The notes beneath the pieces were generated by a model that did not search any database, was not told where the DNA came from, and saw nothing but the letters and a program-made list of their open reading frames with translations. Source: Lederbergia sp. NSJ-179 (GTDB taxonomy: Bacteria; Bacillota; Bacilli; Bacillales; Bacillaceae_C). Taken from it: a DNA stretch of 41,456 bases. The translations under genes and the position numbers were made by a program. This document shows positions 25,243-34,200 of the stretch, piece after piece; position 1 is the first letter of the stretch, and the number at the start of each line of letters is the position of its first letter. The stretch covers positions 1 through 41,456 of the forward strand of contig NZ_JALIFP010000036.1 in assembly GCF_022867885.1 (NCBI RefSeq), read 5' to 3'.

Positions 25243-25342
25243 TTTATTCAATCGTAATAGCACTAGTACATCTTTTTCTTTCACAGAAAAATTAAAGCTG
25301 AAATGTAAAAGGAGTATCTATGTGGGAGTGGAGGTCTAGCAA

Positions 25343-26860
25343 GTGAAAAAACAGAAAAAACCTAACATCCTGTTCATTTCAACGGATCAACAACATTGGA
25401 ATACCATTCATGCATTAGGGAATGAAACAATAAATACCCCAAACCTAGATCGATTGGTAGAGGAAGGAATTGCCTTTGAAAGGACATATGTTGCAAGTCC
25501 TGTTTGTTCCCCAAGTCGCTCTTCCATTATAACAGGAGAATATCCTTCAAGGCATAAATGCTGGAATATAGGTGTTGAATTAGATGAAAATAGAACAACC
25601 ATTGGTCATTTAATGGCGGAAAATGGATATGCGACAGGATTGTTTGGAAAAGCTCATTTTAAACCAGTGCTAAAAGAGGGTAGCTTTGAAGCTCCTCCAC
25701 ATATACATGATCGGGAATTTTGGAAAGCATGGCAGGGGCCGTACTACGGGTTTGGAAGAGTTGCAATGGTTCACGGACATTCTGATGAAGACTCTTCGCA
25801 CGGTATGCATTATGGGGCATGGTTAGTCGAACAGGGAATTGATCCTTCACAATATTTTGGGCCTGGTGGCGGATATCGTGAAGGTTCTTGGGATTTACCG
25901 GAGGAGTACCATTACACCCGTTGGACGGCGAATCAGACGATGGATTTTATTGAAAATAGGGGGGATGATAAGCCATTTTTAGCTTGGTGTAGCTTTCAAG
26001 ATCCGCACAATGCTTTTTTATGCCCAGAACCCTGGAACAGTATGTACGATCCTGATCAAATGCCTCCGTTTGTTGAAAAAAAGGGAGAAATGGTTGATAA
26101 GCCACTTATTCATCAATGTCTTATTGAGGATCGGATGAATGAACTTGATATTGATGTTACATCAGATCCAGGACATAATACGGGGGGAGTTCAGTGTTTA
26201 GGCCATACCAATGAAAAGCTCGGTTATGATAGAGCAAGAAAATGGCTTGCGTCTTATTATGGAATGATTAGCCTTATCGACTATCATATCGGACGAATTT
26301 TAGAGAAATTAGATCATTTAGGCTTAGCAGAAGACACATTGGTTATTTTTACCTCTGATCATGGTGACTATGCTGGTAATCATGGTTTCTGGCTAAAGGG
26401 GCCGATCCATTATGATGATATTTTACGTGTTCCGTTTCTAGTGCGTTGGAAAGGGGAACTACCGGCAGGAAAAAGATCTAATTCACTTATTAGTTTGGTA
26501 GACTTGGCCCCAACATTTCTAGAGGCTGCCGGAATAGAGAAAGCTCCTTCCATGCAGGGAACTAGTCAATTGAATACAATGTATCAGCCTGATCAAGCTA
26601 CACGAGATTGGTGTTTAGTTGAAAATCGTGCAGAACCTAGCTTTTATGTAAAAACACTTGTGACAAATCGATATAAGCTAAATTATTTTCTTGATCGAGG
26701 CGAAGGTGAACTTTACGATCTTAAAGAAGATCCAAATGAATTTGTTAATTTGTATAACAAAGAGGACTACGCAGAGATTAAGCTGAAAATGTTTCAAAAG
26801 TTAGTGGATATCTACGGTGAGCTAGAAAAACCGATCCCACCTAGACAAAGCTTTGCATAA
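25343..26860 (+). CDS. Second S1-family sulfatase, cytoplasmic
   Basis: A 505-residue sulfatase with signature CSPSRSSIITG (Cys55) and the late metal motif SDHGDYAGNHGFWLKGP. Its end GELYDLKEDPNEFVNL is typical of the family. No signal peptide. It differs strongly from the neighbouring sulfatase, so the pair probably removes sulfate from different positions or sugars. It is closer to the dead copy at 3163-3600. The GTG start at 25343 follows GGAGG. The gap of 100 bases to the first sulfatase gene shows no terminator. Confidence 0.9.
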   Translation: MKKQKKPNILFISTDQQHWNTIHALGNETINTPNLDRLVEEGIAFERTYVASPVCSPSRSSIITGEYPSRHKCWNIGVELDENRTTIGHLMAENGYATGLFGKAHFKPVLKEGSFEAPPHIHDREFWKAWQGPYYGFGRVAMVHGHSDEDSSHGMHYGAWLVEQGIDPSQYFGPGGGYREGSWDLPEEYHYTRWTANQTMDFIENRGDDKPFLAWCSFQDPHNAFLCPEPWNSMYDPDQMPPFVEKKGEMVDKPLIHQCLIEDRMNELDIDVTSDPGHNTGGVQCLGHTNEKLGYDRARKWLASYYGMISLIDYHIGRILEKLDHLGLAEDTLVIFTSDHGDYAGNHGFWLKGPIHYDDILRVPFLVRWKGELPAGKRSNSLISLVDLAPTFLEAAGIEKAPSMQGTSQLNTMYQPDQATRDWCLVENRAEPSFYVKTLVTNRYKLNYFLDRGEGELYDLKEDPNEFVNLYNKEDYAEIKLKMFQKLVDIYGELEKPIPPRQSFA

Positions 26861-27062
26861 ATTGCCTCGATTTGGAGCGGATCCTTTTTGGTGAGTCAGA
26901 CGGTAAAGCTATATTTAAAGAGACTTTTCGTGACCGTAGGATTTATCAAGATGAACCACATAGATTATCTGTTTCGAACTCAAAAAAGTAGATTTATTGA
27001 TGAAGTTTTATTTTGGGATACCTGAAATTAGATTTTAACTAAAAGATTAAAGGAGCATTACC

Positions 27063-28022
27063 ATGACTAAAGACACGTTTCAAAACCCATTAATGGATCC
27101 AGGGGCGGATCCGTGGGTTTATAAAGATGATGATATGTATTATTTCATGGCTACTAGAAGAACTCATCTCGACTTATGGAAATCTCCTACATTGAGTGGT
27201 ATTGCCAATGGGGAATGTAAGACGATCTGGACTCCGCCAGAAGAAGGGATCAATAGCCACTACCTATGGGCCCCGGAGATTCATAAAGTAAATGGCACTT
27301 GGTATGTGTATTTTACTGCAAATGATGGAAAAGACGGAAAGGACGGTGACATGGCACGGAAAATCTTTGTTTTGGAAAATTCCTCGCAAAACCCCTTTGA
27401 AGGGGAGTGGATAGAGCGGGGCTATGTTAACACGGAACACCCTGGATTAGATGGAACGGTCTTCGAGAATAATGGAAAGTGGTACTTCGTTTATGCGGGG
27501 TATGGAAACTTTCCAGCCTATGGTTCGGCCCTTTATATTGCGGAAATGGCTAATCCTTGGACATTGACTGGACCGAATGTATTAATATCAAGTCCGGAAT
27601 ACGAATGGGAAGTGCAAGGGGGACTGGCTGTAAATGAAGGACCCGTCATGTTGAAAAGAAATGGTAAGCTCTTCTTAGTATATTCGGCAAGCGCCACCTG
27701 GTCTGATGACTATTCACTTGGTATGTTAACGGCCTCTGAAGAAGCTGATGTATTAAATGCTCAGTCTTGGGATAAATCGCCTCACCCTGTTTTCAAAAAA
27801 TCAGAGGAAAATGGGGTGTTTGCACCAGGACACAATGGTTTTACACAGTCTCCAGACGGGACAGAGGATTGGATTGTCTATCATGCCATTCCTGAATCGG
27901 AAGGTGGAAGCAGTCGGCGCAGCACGCGCATTCAAAAATTCGGATGGAAAGCGGATGGTACACCTGATTTCGGGATTCCGTTACCAACTTCAGACCCGAT
28001 TCAAGTACCTTCGGGAGAGTGA
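27063..28022 (+). CDS. Intracellular GH43 enzyme, arabinofuranosidase-like
   Basis: A single-domain GH43 propeller of 319 residues. Asp16 (GADPWVYK), Asp130 (GLDGTVF) and Glu192 (VNEGPVM) are the expected catalytic triad. The Trp-rich blade HYLWAPEIHKVNGTWYVYFT and the C-terminal GHNGFTQSPDG...IVYH fit GH43 subgroups often annotated as alpha-L-arabinofuranosidase. It has no signal peptide. AAAGGAG precedes the ATG. It probably ends the second operon and works after the sulfatases on imported fragments. Exact sugar specificity is not readable. Confidence 0.87.
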   Translation: MTKDTFQNPLMDPGADPWVYKDDDMYYFMATRRTHLDLWKSPTLSGIANGECKTIWTPPEEGINSHYLWAPEIHKVNGTWYVYFTANDGKDGKDGDMARKIFVLENSSQNPFEGEWIERGYVNTEHPGLDGTVFENNGKWYFVYAGYGNFPAYGSALYIAEMANPWTLTGPNVLISSPEYEWEVQGGLAVNEGPVMLKRNGKLFLVYSASATWSDDYSLGMLTASEEADVLNAQSWDKSPHPVFKKSEENGVFAPGHNGFTQSPDGTEDWIVYHAIPESEGGSSRRSTRIQKFGWKADGTPDFGIPLPTSDPIQVPSGE

Positions 28023-28202
28023 GTGGCAGTAAATTCTTTATGCTAAAATGATCGCTAATATGAAAATATATTGAAAAACACCAACACAAACGGTTTAAAT
28101 AACTAGTCAGGAAAGTAAAGTTGATATAAATAAAGATTCGCAAAAGGCAAACAAAACAGGGACAGTGAATCTTAAAAAGTATCAGCGGGAAAATAATGAA
28201 CG

Positions 28203-28249
28203 AAGCAAGTGGAGAAATAAGTGTTGCTTTTCCCCACTTGCTTTTTTTT
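28203..28249 (+). terminator. Strong rho-independent terminator of the glycan locus
   Basis: AAGCAAGTGG pairs with CCACTTGCTT over a loop of about 20 bases and is followed by eight Ts (28242-28249). It lies 180 bases after the last GH43 gene. Confidence 0.8.
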
Positions 28250-28318
28250 GTGAAGGTTGAAGAAGAGGGAGAGTATGTTAAAATTGAAGCGAATGTAGAC
28301 TTTAAAGTACTAAAATGA
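28250..28318 (+). pseudogene. C-terminal scrap matching the lipoprotein at 39036-39605
   Basis: Twenty-two codons ending in TGA read EEEGEYVKIEANVDFKVLK at the C-terminus. The lipoprotein gene at the other end of the window ends GEHVNIEANVDFKVLEND. Nine residues are identical in a row (IEANVDFKV). There is no start or preceding coding sequence because the frame emerges from the terminator, so this is the tail of a lost paralogue. Confidence 0.6.
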
Positions 28319-28485
28319 ATCCACCTTAATGGTTATTATTTCCTTTTCTGTTTAGTAGAATGACAGAAACGGTGAATAACAGACCAAAATGTAGTCATCT
28401 GTCAACACATTTAGCCCTCTTCTTCGAAAAAACAGCTTATTTTATTAAATAAATGAGGCTGGGACAAACCTGAAAGGTGATGAAA

Positions 28486-29115
28486 ATGGAATTTCGTAAT
28501 ATATTTTGCATTGGTCGTAATTATGTTGATCATGCGGTCGAGCTGGGCAATGATGTGCCAGACCAACCAATGGTTTTTTCAAAACCTCTGAATTCTTTAG
28601 TATATGCGGATGGGAAGGAGATCCATTATCCAGGAAATCGAGGAGAGATCCATCATGAGCTTGAGGTTGTTTTATACATCGGGAAAGACATGACAGATGA
28701 AGATTTTTGGGTCGATGAAATTGTGTCGAAGATGGCGCTTGGGATTGATTTGACTTTAAGAGATGTGCAATCCGAATTGAAAAAGAAGGGGCATCCATGG
28801 CTTTTAGCGAAGGGATTTAAGAATGCAGCGATTGTAACAGAATTTTGGGATTTTCCTGGGGAGGCTGTTTGTAGGGAAAGGGATTTCTGCTTGTTACGGG
28901 ATGGAAAGACGGTGCAAAAGGGAAATATCACATCTATGATCTTCTCTTTTCGAACCATTTTGGCGTATATTCAAGCAAACTTTGGCTTAAAGAAAGGAGA
29001 TATCATTTTTACAGGAACTCCTGAAGGGGTAGGTCCTATTTCCAATGGTGAAAAGTACGAATTGCGGTGGGGAGAGGAATCAAAAGGAGGTTTTGGCATT
29101 CGTATGAACGAATAA
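28486..29115 (+). CDS. Fumarylacetoacetate hydrolase (FAH) family enzyme
   Basis: A compact FAH-fold protein of 209 residues, the size of FAHD1/YcgM-type oxaloacetate or acylpyruvate hydrolases. The family signature is clear: FCIGRNYVDHA, FSKPLNSLV, HHELEVVLYIG (metal-binding Glu), GIDLTLRDVQ (Asp), LAKGFKNAA, and DIIFTGTPEGVGP. It cleaves C-C bonds in 1,3-diketo acids; in sugar loci FAH members can act on 2,4-diketo-3-deoxy-sugar acids. A link to the glycan locus is only positional. I chose the ATG at 28486, after AAAGGTGATGAAA. It is monocistronic. Confidence 0.85.
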   Translation: MEFRNIFCIGRNYVDHAVELGNDVPDQPMVFSKPLNSLVYADGKEIHYPGNRGEIHHELEVVLYIGKDMTDEDFWVDEIVSKMALGIDLTLRDVQSELKKKGHPWLLAKGFKNAAIVTEFWDFPGEAVCRERDFCLLRDGKTVQKGNITSMIFSFRTILAYIQANFGLKKGDIIFTGTPEGVGPISNGEKYELRWGEESKGGFGIRMNE

Positions 29116-29605
29116 ACGACACATTTCAAAACGTGCCATCTGCTTAAAAATTCAAACGAGGTTCTTACTCTGCCAACATAAGGTTGGTTTGTGTACTCCT
29201 TTTTTTCCTGAGTCACCGGGAATCATTTCTCAGCCAGCTTCTCGTTCTAACATCCGCAGGCTGGCTGATGATTCAAAAGGCGAATCAAAGTGCCCTATAC
29301 ATAACAAATCGTAACCTCGGTTGATGATAACTTTTAAAGTTTGGTCACATTGCTGCATATAGACTACAAAGCTCTTTAACAAAAATGGTCATGTTGTTTG
29401 TAAATGCTTTAAATTCTTCACTCCTTGGAATTCGTCGGTTCTATCAAATGATTCTCTATCGGTGAACGGAAATCCTTTTAAAGCGTCCAAAATGTCTTAT
29501 GCATAAAAGAGAGATCACTTCTCTACACCTCCAAAGTGCTAAATTTCGGTAATATAAGACAAAGACCGGGACGTGCCGGGCATCATCTTTATTCCATGGT
29601 CGCCT
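29116..29605 (-). other. Gap between two convergent genes, with decayed coding traces
   Basis: No intact gene. A 9-base inverted repeat TCAGCCAGC / GCTGGCTGA lies at 29230-29238 and 29260-29268. On the minus strand two protein-like stretches are readable with stops between: one with FTDRESFDRTDEFQGVKNLK (about 29400-29480) and one with CDQTLKVIINRGYDLLCIGH (about 29280-29360). These suggest an old pseudogene, but I do not recognise the family. Confidence 0.3.
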
Positions 29606-31797
29606 CTAATCCACCGCTTCAAGCAGTCCATTTTCTAGGCAAGTTGCGACAGATAATGTTTTAGAATATTTTGCAAAGCGAATGTCCAAAATGTCATCTG
29701 TACATGTGATGATTTCCCCTGTTCCAAATACACGATGTTTGACTTTGAGTCCTGTCTTGAGGGTCGCTGGCTCTTTTATCGCATTGGGGTTATAGGGGAT
29801 TTTGCTTTTCCAACCTTTGCCTTTGATTTCCACCATTACCGTTTTATTTGGTTTAGGTTGATAGCTTTCAGGTGGCTTGATGATGTTTTTGATGTCCAGA
29901 ACAAATTTAGAGGGACCGACAGCTTTTCCAAATCTCTTATTGTAAAAAAGTAATTCTAAATCTGTTTTTGCTCTTGTCATTCCCACATAGAAAAGACGTA
30001 CAGCTTCCTCCATATCTTCCTTTTTTCCTTCTTTGAATTGATCTTCCTCTGATTGGGAAGGAATCACTCCCTTTATTAAATCAATCAAATAGACCTTTTC
30101 AAATTCCAATCCCTTCGAACTATGGAAGGTGGAGAGAGTGATAGCATTTTTCTGCTTATTATATTTGGATGTCTTTAAGAGAGTTTCCAAATGGTTCAGT
30201 CGGTTTGCAAATTCCACCATTGAATGGGTTGATTTAGAAATTTCCTCGATTGTGTTTAATACTTCTACTAAATAATCGATGTTAAAACCAAGTTTTTCTG
30301 ACATATTACGAAGAACTTGCTCATAGCCAAAATCTTCTCGAATCATCTGAATCACATGAAAGGGCGACTTCTTTTGTATGTGTTTGTAGCGCTTTTGGCA
30401 ATCTTGTATTTTTTTCCTTTGCCAGTCTTTTAAATCGATAAATTTGCGTAAATTGGTAAAGACTGATTGGTTGTTTTGTAGTTGCTGCAGCTTGGTGATG
30501 TCTGACTTTTTAAGAAAAAAGTTAAATTTCGAATAGATCTTGGCAAAAATATCAACACGTCGAACGTCATAGGCTAAGCGCATGAAATTTAATAGGTCTT
30601 CGACAACCCAATGGCTGAAAAAACGGTTATTCGAGTCCTTCATATAAAAAGGAATACCAGCCTTGTCCAAAGCATCTATAAGCAAAATCGATGACGCATT
30701 ATTTCGATATAAAACCGCGATCTCTCGCAGGTTTTCTGCTTTTGAGATCTGTTCCACCAAATACTTGGATTGATCGGTATAATCGGATAATCTTTTCAAA
30801 TGTATCGGCGTATGAGATGGGTTTTCTGTAAACATGTTTTTGTCATAGCGATTTTTATTTTGTTTGATAAAGGTATTAGCTGTACTCACAATCTCTTGAG
30901 ATGACCGATAATTTTGCTCCATCATCAAAATTTGCGCATCTGGATACACTTTCTGGAAATCAAGTAAATATTGCGGTTCAGCGGCCCGCCAGCTATAAAT
31001 CGATTGATCATCATCTGCCACCACACATAGATTTTGGTGGGATTCGACTAATTTCTCGATGATCGCATGCTGAACCAATGATGTATCCTGACTCTCATCT
31101 GTTAGCAGATAATCATATTTTCGTTGGTATTTGGACAATAACATTTGATCTGTTTCAAAAGCCTGATGGGCGATCGTGAGCATATCATCATAATCAACTA
31201 ACAGTTGATCTGTTCCCGTCTTTTTGAAATACTCGTATTTTTTAAAAATCTGTAAGGCATTTGGAACATCACATGGAATAGAAGACCACTTTTCTACAGG
31301 AATTAGTTTGTTTTTAAGCAAACTGATATAAGTCAAGAGTTCCTCCAATTGATCCTCTGTGATTGCCTTCTGATGGAATGATTTATATAGATCGCGCAGG
31401 AGGATTTTTTTGTTGAATGTAGGCTGATCGGTCCCTTCTATCAACTGATAGTCAATCCCTTTTTTGTAAAAATGTTCTCGTACCACTTGAAAGGCCAAGC
31501 TATGAATCGTTGAAAATTCTACGGGTGGGAGTTTAGGGAAAATCGTCTATACCGATCTTTCATATCATTCGCGGATGCATTACTAAAGGTAACCGCCTTG
31601 ATTCGTGACGGGTCAATCCCAACGACCTCGATTAAATAACCAATCTTCATAATGATCGTCGTCGTTTTACCGGAACCTGGGGAAGCTAAAAGCAATAACG
31701 GCCCTCCTGTATGCAAAACGGCTTTTTTCTGAACATCATTGAGCCGAACCCCTAATTCTTCTTTCTTCCTACTGAAAAATTCTTCACTTGAATGCAT
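29606..31797 (-). pseudogene. UvrD/PcrA-like superfamily 1 helicase (YjcD-like), one frameshift
   Basis: Two minus-strand frames form one helicase. The first (31797-31519, 92 codons) holds the Walker A ASPGSGKTT at residues 38-46. The second (to 29606) holds motif II LTDESQDT, motif III VVADDDQSIYSWRAA, EQNYRSSQEI, motif V LSTFHSSKGLEF and motif VI RLFYVGMTRAK. Adding one base to the A4 run at 31539-31542 (T4 in the coding strand) restores a continuous reading through FPKLPPVEFSTIHSLAFQVV. The restored product of about 730 residues is close to the length of Bacillus YjcD. It is either a recent pseudogene or an assembly error. Start ATG at 31797 with AAAGGA upstream. Confidence 0.85.
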
Positions 31798-31965
31798 ACT
31801 GATACGATCCTTTCTTTCCCTTCAAGCTTTACTCGTCCTTCTGCAATAGGATTCCCATCGATTCAGTGGGAAATAACTTAATTACACCATTTTATCATAA
31901 AATTACGGCTGAAGAGGACTAAATGGTAGAAAATTTCTATCTGATCAAAGGTTATGTATACCTGT

Positions 31966-31994
31966 TTGACAGCAAATCAAAAACCAAGTATTAT
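31966..31994 (+). promoter_or_regulatory. Sigma-A promoter of the iron-siderophore operon
   Basis: TTGACA at 31966-31971, a 17-base spacer and TATTAT at 31989-31994. The Fur box begins within the -10 region, so Fur binding would block the promoter. The region 31798-32114 holds this promoter and a leader of about 110 bases; no other element was seen in it. Confidence 0.65.
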
Positions 31995-32013
31995 GATTGA
32001 GAATGATAATCAT
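31993..32013. promoter_or_regulatory. Fur box
   Basis: The 21-base site contains TGAGAATGATAATCA, close to the Bacillus 7-1-7 Fur consensus TGATAATNATTATCA, inside a wider dyad ATGATT-N9-AATCAT. It overlaps the promoter -10, giving iron-dependent repression of the siderophore import genes. Confidence 0.8.
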
Positions 32014-32114
32014 CGAGAAGGTGAGGCGGATGGTTACCTTTAAAAAAGCATTCATAAACATAGTTGCTCAGAACGAATTAAAAATATACTTTGTAACAAG
32101 AAAGGACTTCACAT

Positions 32115-33167
32115 ATGCAAAAAAAACGAAAAATGCCATTCATAGTCATCCTACTATTTTCAGTTATGGCCATTCTATCACTAGTAGGTTGTTCAAGCCA
32201 GTCATCATCTGAATCTGATAAAATGAAATCTGCTTCTTCAAAGGTAGATTCCGAATATCCAATCAAAATTAAACACGCTTTAGGCGAAACTACTATTAAA
32301 AGTAAGCCGAAACGAGTAGTTACAATTCAATGGGGAAACCAGGATATTGCTTTGGCTCTTGGTGTTGTTCCCGTGGGTTTTTCGGCAGCCAATTTTGGTG
32401 TGCAAGATGATAGTGGTCTTTTACCTTGGACAGCAGAAAAGTTAGAGGAACTTGATGAAAAAAAACCGAATGTTTTCCAAGATACAGATGGTCTTGATTT
32501 TGAAGCAATTTCAGATGCAGAACCAGATGTTATTCTTGCTGCTTACTCTGGTATCACGCAAGAAGATTATGATACTCTTTCTGAAATTGCTCCAGTGGTC
32601 GCTTATCCAAAAGCACCTTGGGCAACAACTTGGCGCGAACAAGTTGAATGGAATGCAGCCGGTATGGGCATGAAAGAAGAAGGTGCACAGTTAATTAAAG
32701 ATACTGAAGATATGATCAAGGAAAAATTAAGCAAATATCCTCAAATCGAAGGGAAAAAAGTGGTTTGGGTTAACTTTTCAGCGAATGATTTATCTAAACT
32801 GCATATTTATACACCAATCGACTCACGTGGCGCATTTTTGCAGGAATTAGGAATGGAGTACCCTAAAAGTGTTATAGAACAAATAAAAGATCCTAACAGT
32901 TATTCTCTAGAATTAAGCGCTGAAAATGTTGAGGCTCTTTATGATGCTGATTTAATTGTTGGATATGGGAATGATGATTTATATAATACGATTAAAGCAG
33001 ATCCATTACTTGGAAAAATTCCTGCTATTAAAAGAGGTTCAGTCGCGTTTATTGAAAGTGATACACCTTTAGTTGCTGCGGGAACGCCAACCCCACTTTC
33101 AATTAAATATACGATTGATGAGTACTTAGAGTTAATAGGTGGGGCTATTGACAAAAAAAATGAGTAG
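32115..33167 (+). CDS. Iron-siderophore ABC transporter binding lipoprotein
   Basis: A 350-residue FecB/FhuD-type (class III) binding protein with lipobox LVGC (Cys26), Ser-rich linker and the typical start of the fold (KSKPKRVVTIQWGNQDIALA LG). It lacks the sequence look of haem or B12 binders and most resembles the schizokinen/arthrobactin binder YfiY of B. subtilis; the exact ligand is inferred. It heads a four-gene operon under a Fur box. AAGAAAGGAC lies upstream of the ATG. Confidence 0.88.
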   Translation: MQKKRKMPFIVILLFSVMAILSLVGCSSQSSSESDKMKSASSKVDSEYPIKIKHALGETTIKSKPKRVVTIQWGNQDIALALGVVPVGFSAANFGVQDDSGLLPWTAEKLEELDEKKPNVFQDTDGLDFEAISDAEPDVILAAYSGITQEDYDTLSEIAPVVAYPKAPWATTWREQVEWNAAGMGMKEEGAQLIKDTEDMIKEKLSKYPQIEGKKVVWVNFSANDLSKLHIYTPIDSRGAFLQELGMEYPKSVIEQIKDPNSYSLELSAENVEALYDADLIVGYGNDDLYNTIKADPLLGKIPAIKRGSVAFIESDTPLVAAGTPTPLSIKYTIDEYLELIGGAIDKKNE

Positions 33168-34200
33168 TTCCTCTGTTTCTAAACATAAGTGGCTAGGCTT
33201 TCATGTTCCAACAAACTTTAAGCTTATCATTATCATTTCTATCATTTTATTAATTGCATGCATGATAGTTTCCCTTTCTTTGGGTGCCCGTGTAGTAAGT
33301 TTTCAGGAATTAATAGATGGTTTGTTTAATCAGAATATAGATTCCTATGGCGCAAATGTAGTGCGTAAACGATTGTCACGAACAATTTTCAGCTTATTAT
33401 GTGGAGTAGCATTGGGAGTAGCTGGAGCACTGATGCAAGCTGTAACTCGAAATCCACTTGCAGATCCTAGCATACTAGGGGTAAATACCGGGGCAGCATT
33501 ATTTGTTATTGGTGGAATTGCATTCTTAAATATTAGCACGGCGAATCAATATATTTGGTTAGCTTTAATCGGGGCAGCATTAACGGCGGCATTCGTATTT
33601 GGGATCGGTTCGATAGGGAGAGGTGGAGCCACACCAATTAAACTAGTTTTAGCTGGAGCGGCTACAAGTGCAGCTCTTTCATCTCTCGTCACTATTATTA
33701 TGATCCCCAATGCTTATGCCATGGATCAATTCAGATTTTGGCAATTAGGTAGTGTTGGTTCTGCAACTTGGAGCTCAATCATCACGTTTTTGCCCTTTCT
33801 GATTACTGGAATACTGATTGCGTTTATGACGGCTCCAGCACTTAACGCTCTCGCATTAGGAGATGATGTTGCGACAGGACTCGGTGTCCGACCAGGATTT
33901 TTACGTCTTTTATCGGCCGCAGGAGGTGTTATTTTGTGTGGGGCAGCTACTGCATTAGCAGGTCCAATCGGGTTTATTGGTCTTTTATCTACACATGTTC
34001 TGCGGCTTATTCTTGGCCCTGATTTACGTTTTTTAATCCCTATGTCAGCTATCACAGGTGCCATTATTTTAACGTTGTCTGATGTAGTTGGTCGATTGAT
34101 AGCCAGTCCTGGAGAACTCGAAGTCGGTGTAGTGACTGCATTTATAGGCGCACCAATCCTCATTATATTAGCTAAAAAATCGAAAGTGCGGTTATTATGA
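33148..34200 (+). CDS. Iron-siderophore ABC transporter permease 1 (FecCD family)
   Basis: A FecCD-type membrane subunit of about 350 residues with around nine to ten membrane segments. Family words are RLSRTIFSLLCGVALGVAGA, MQAVTRNPLADPSILGVNTG, and the ATPase-contact region GPIGFIGLLSTHVLRLI. The gene overlaps the binding-protein gene. I chose TTG at 33148 because AGGTGGGG is just upstream; GTG 33139 and ATG 33160 are alternatives. Confidence 0.88.
   Translation: MTKKMSSSSVSKHKWLGFHVPTNFKLIIIISIILLIACMIVSLSLGARVVSFQELIDGLFNQNIDSYGANVVRKRLSRTIFSLLCGVALGVAGALMQAVTRNPLADPSILGVNTGAALFVIGGIAFLNISTANQYIWLALIGAALTAAFVFGIGSIGRGGATPIKLVLAGAATSAALSSLVTIIMIPNAYAMDQFRFWQLGSVGSATWSSIITFLPFLITGILIAFMTAPALNALALGDDVATGLGVRPGFLRLLSAAGGVILCGAATALAGPIGFIGLLSTHVLRLILGPDLRFLIPMSAITGAIILTLSDVVGRLIASPGELEVGVVTAFIGAPILIILAKKSKVRLL

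Noticed and set aside
28450-28476. GAGGCTGGGACAAA sequence before the FAH gene
   Set aside because: It resembles a short phrase seen near gene ends in several Firmicutes, but a single copy here gives no support for a repeat element.
27677-28604. TTAGTATA octamers near 27677 and 28597
   Set aside because: Both lie within coding sequence of the GH43 and FAH genes and have no partner half-site, so they are probably chance matches.
31997-32212. 71-codon plus-strand frame over the Fur box and start of the siderophore binder
   Set aside because: It starts inside the promoter/Fur box and overlaps a well-supported gene in another frame.
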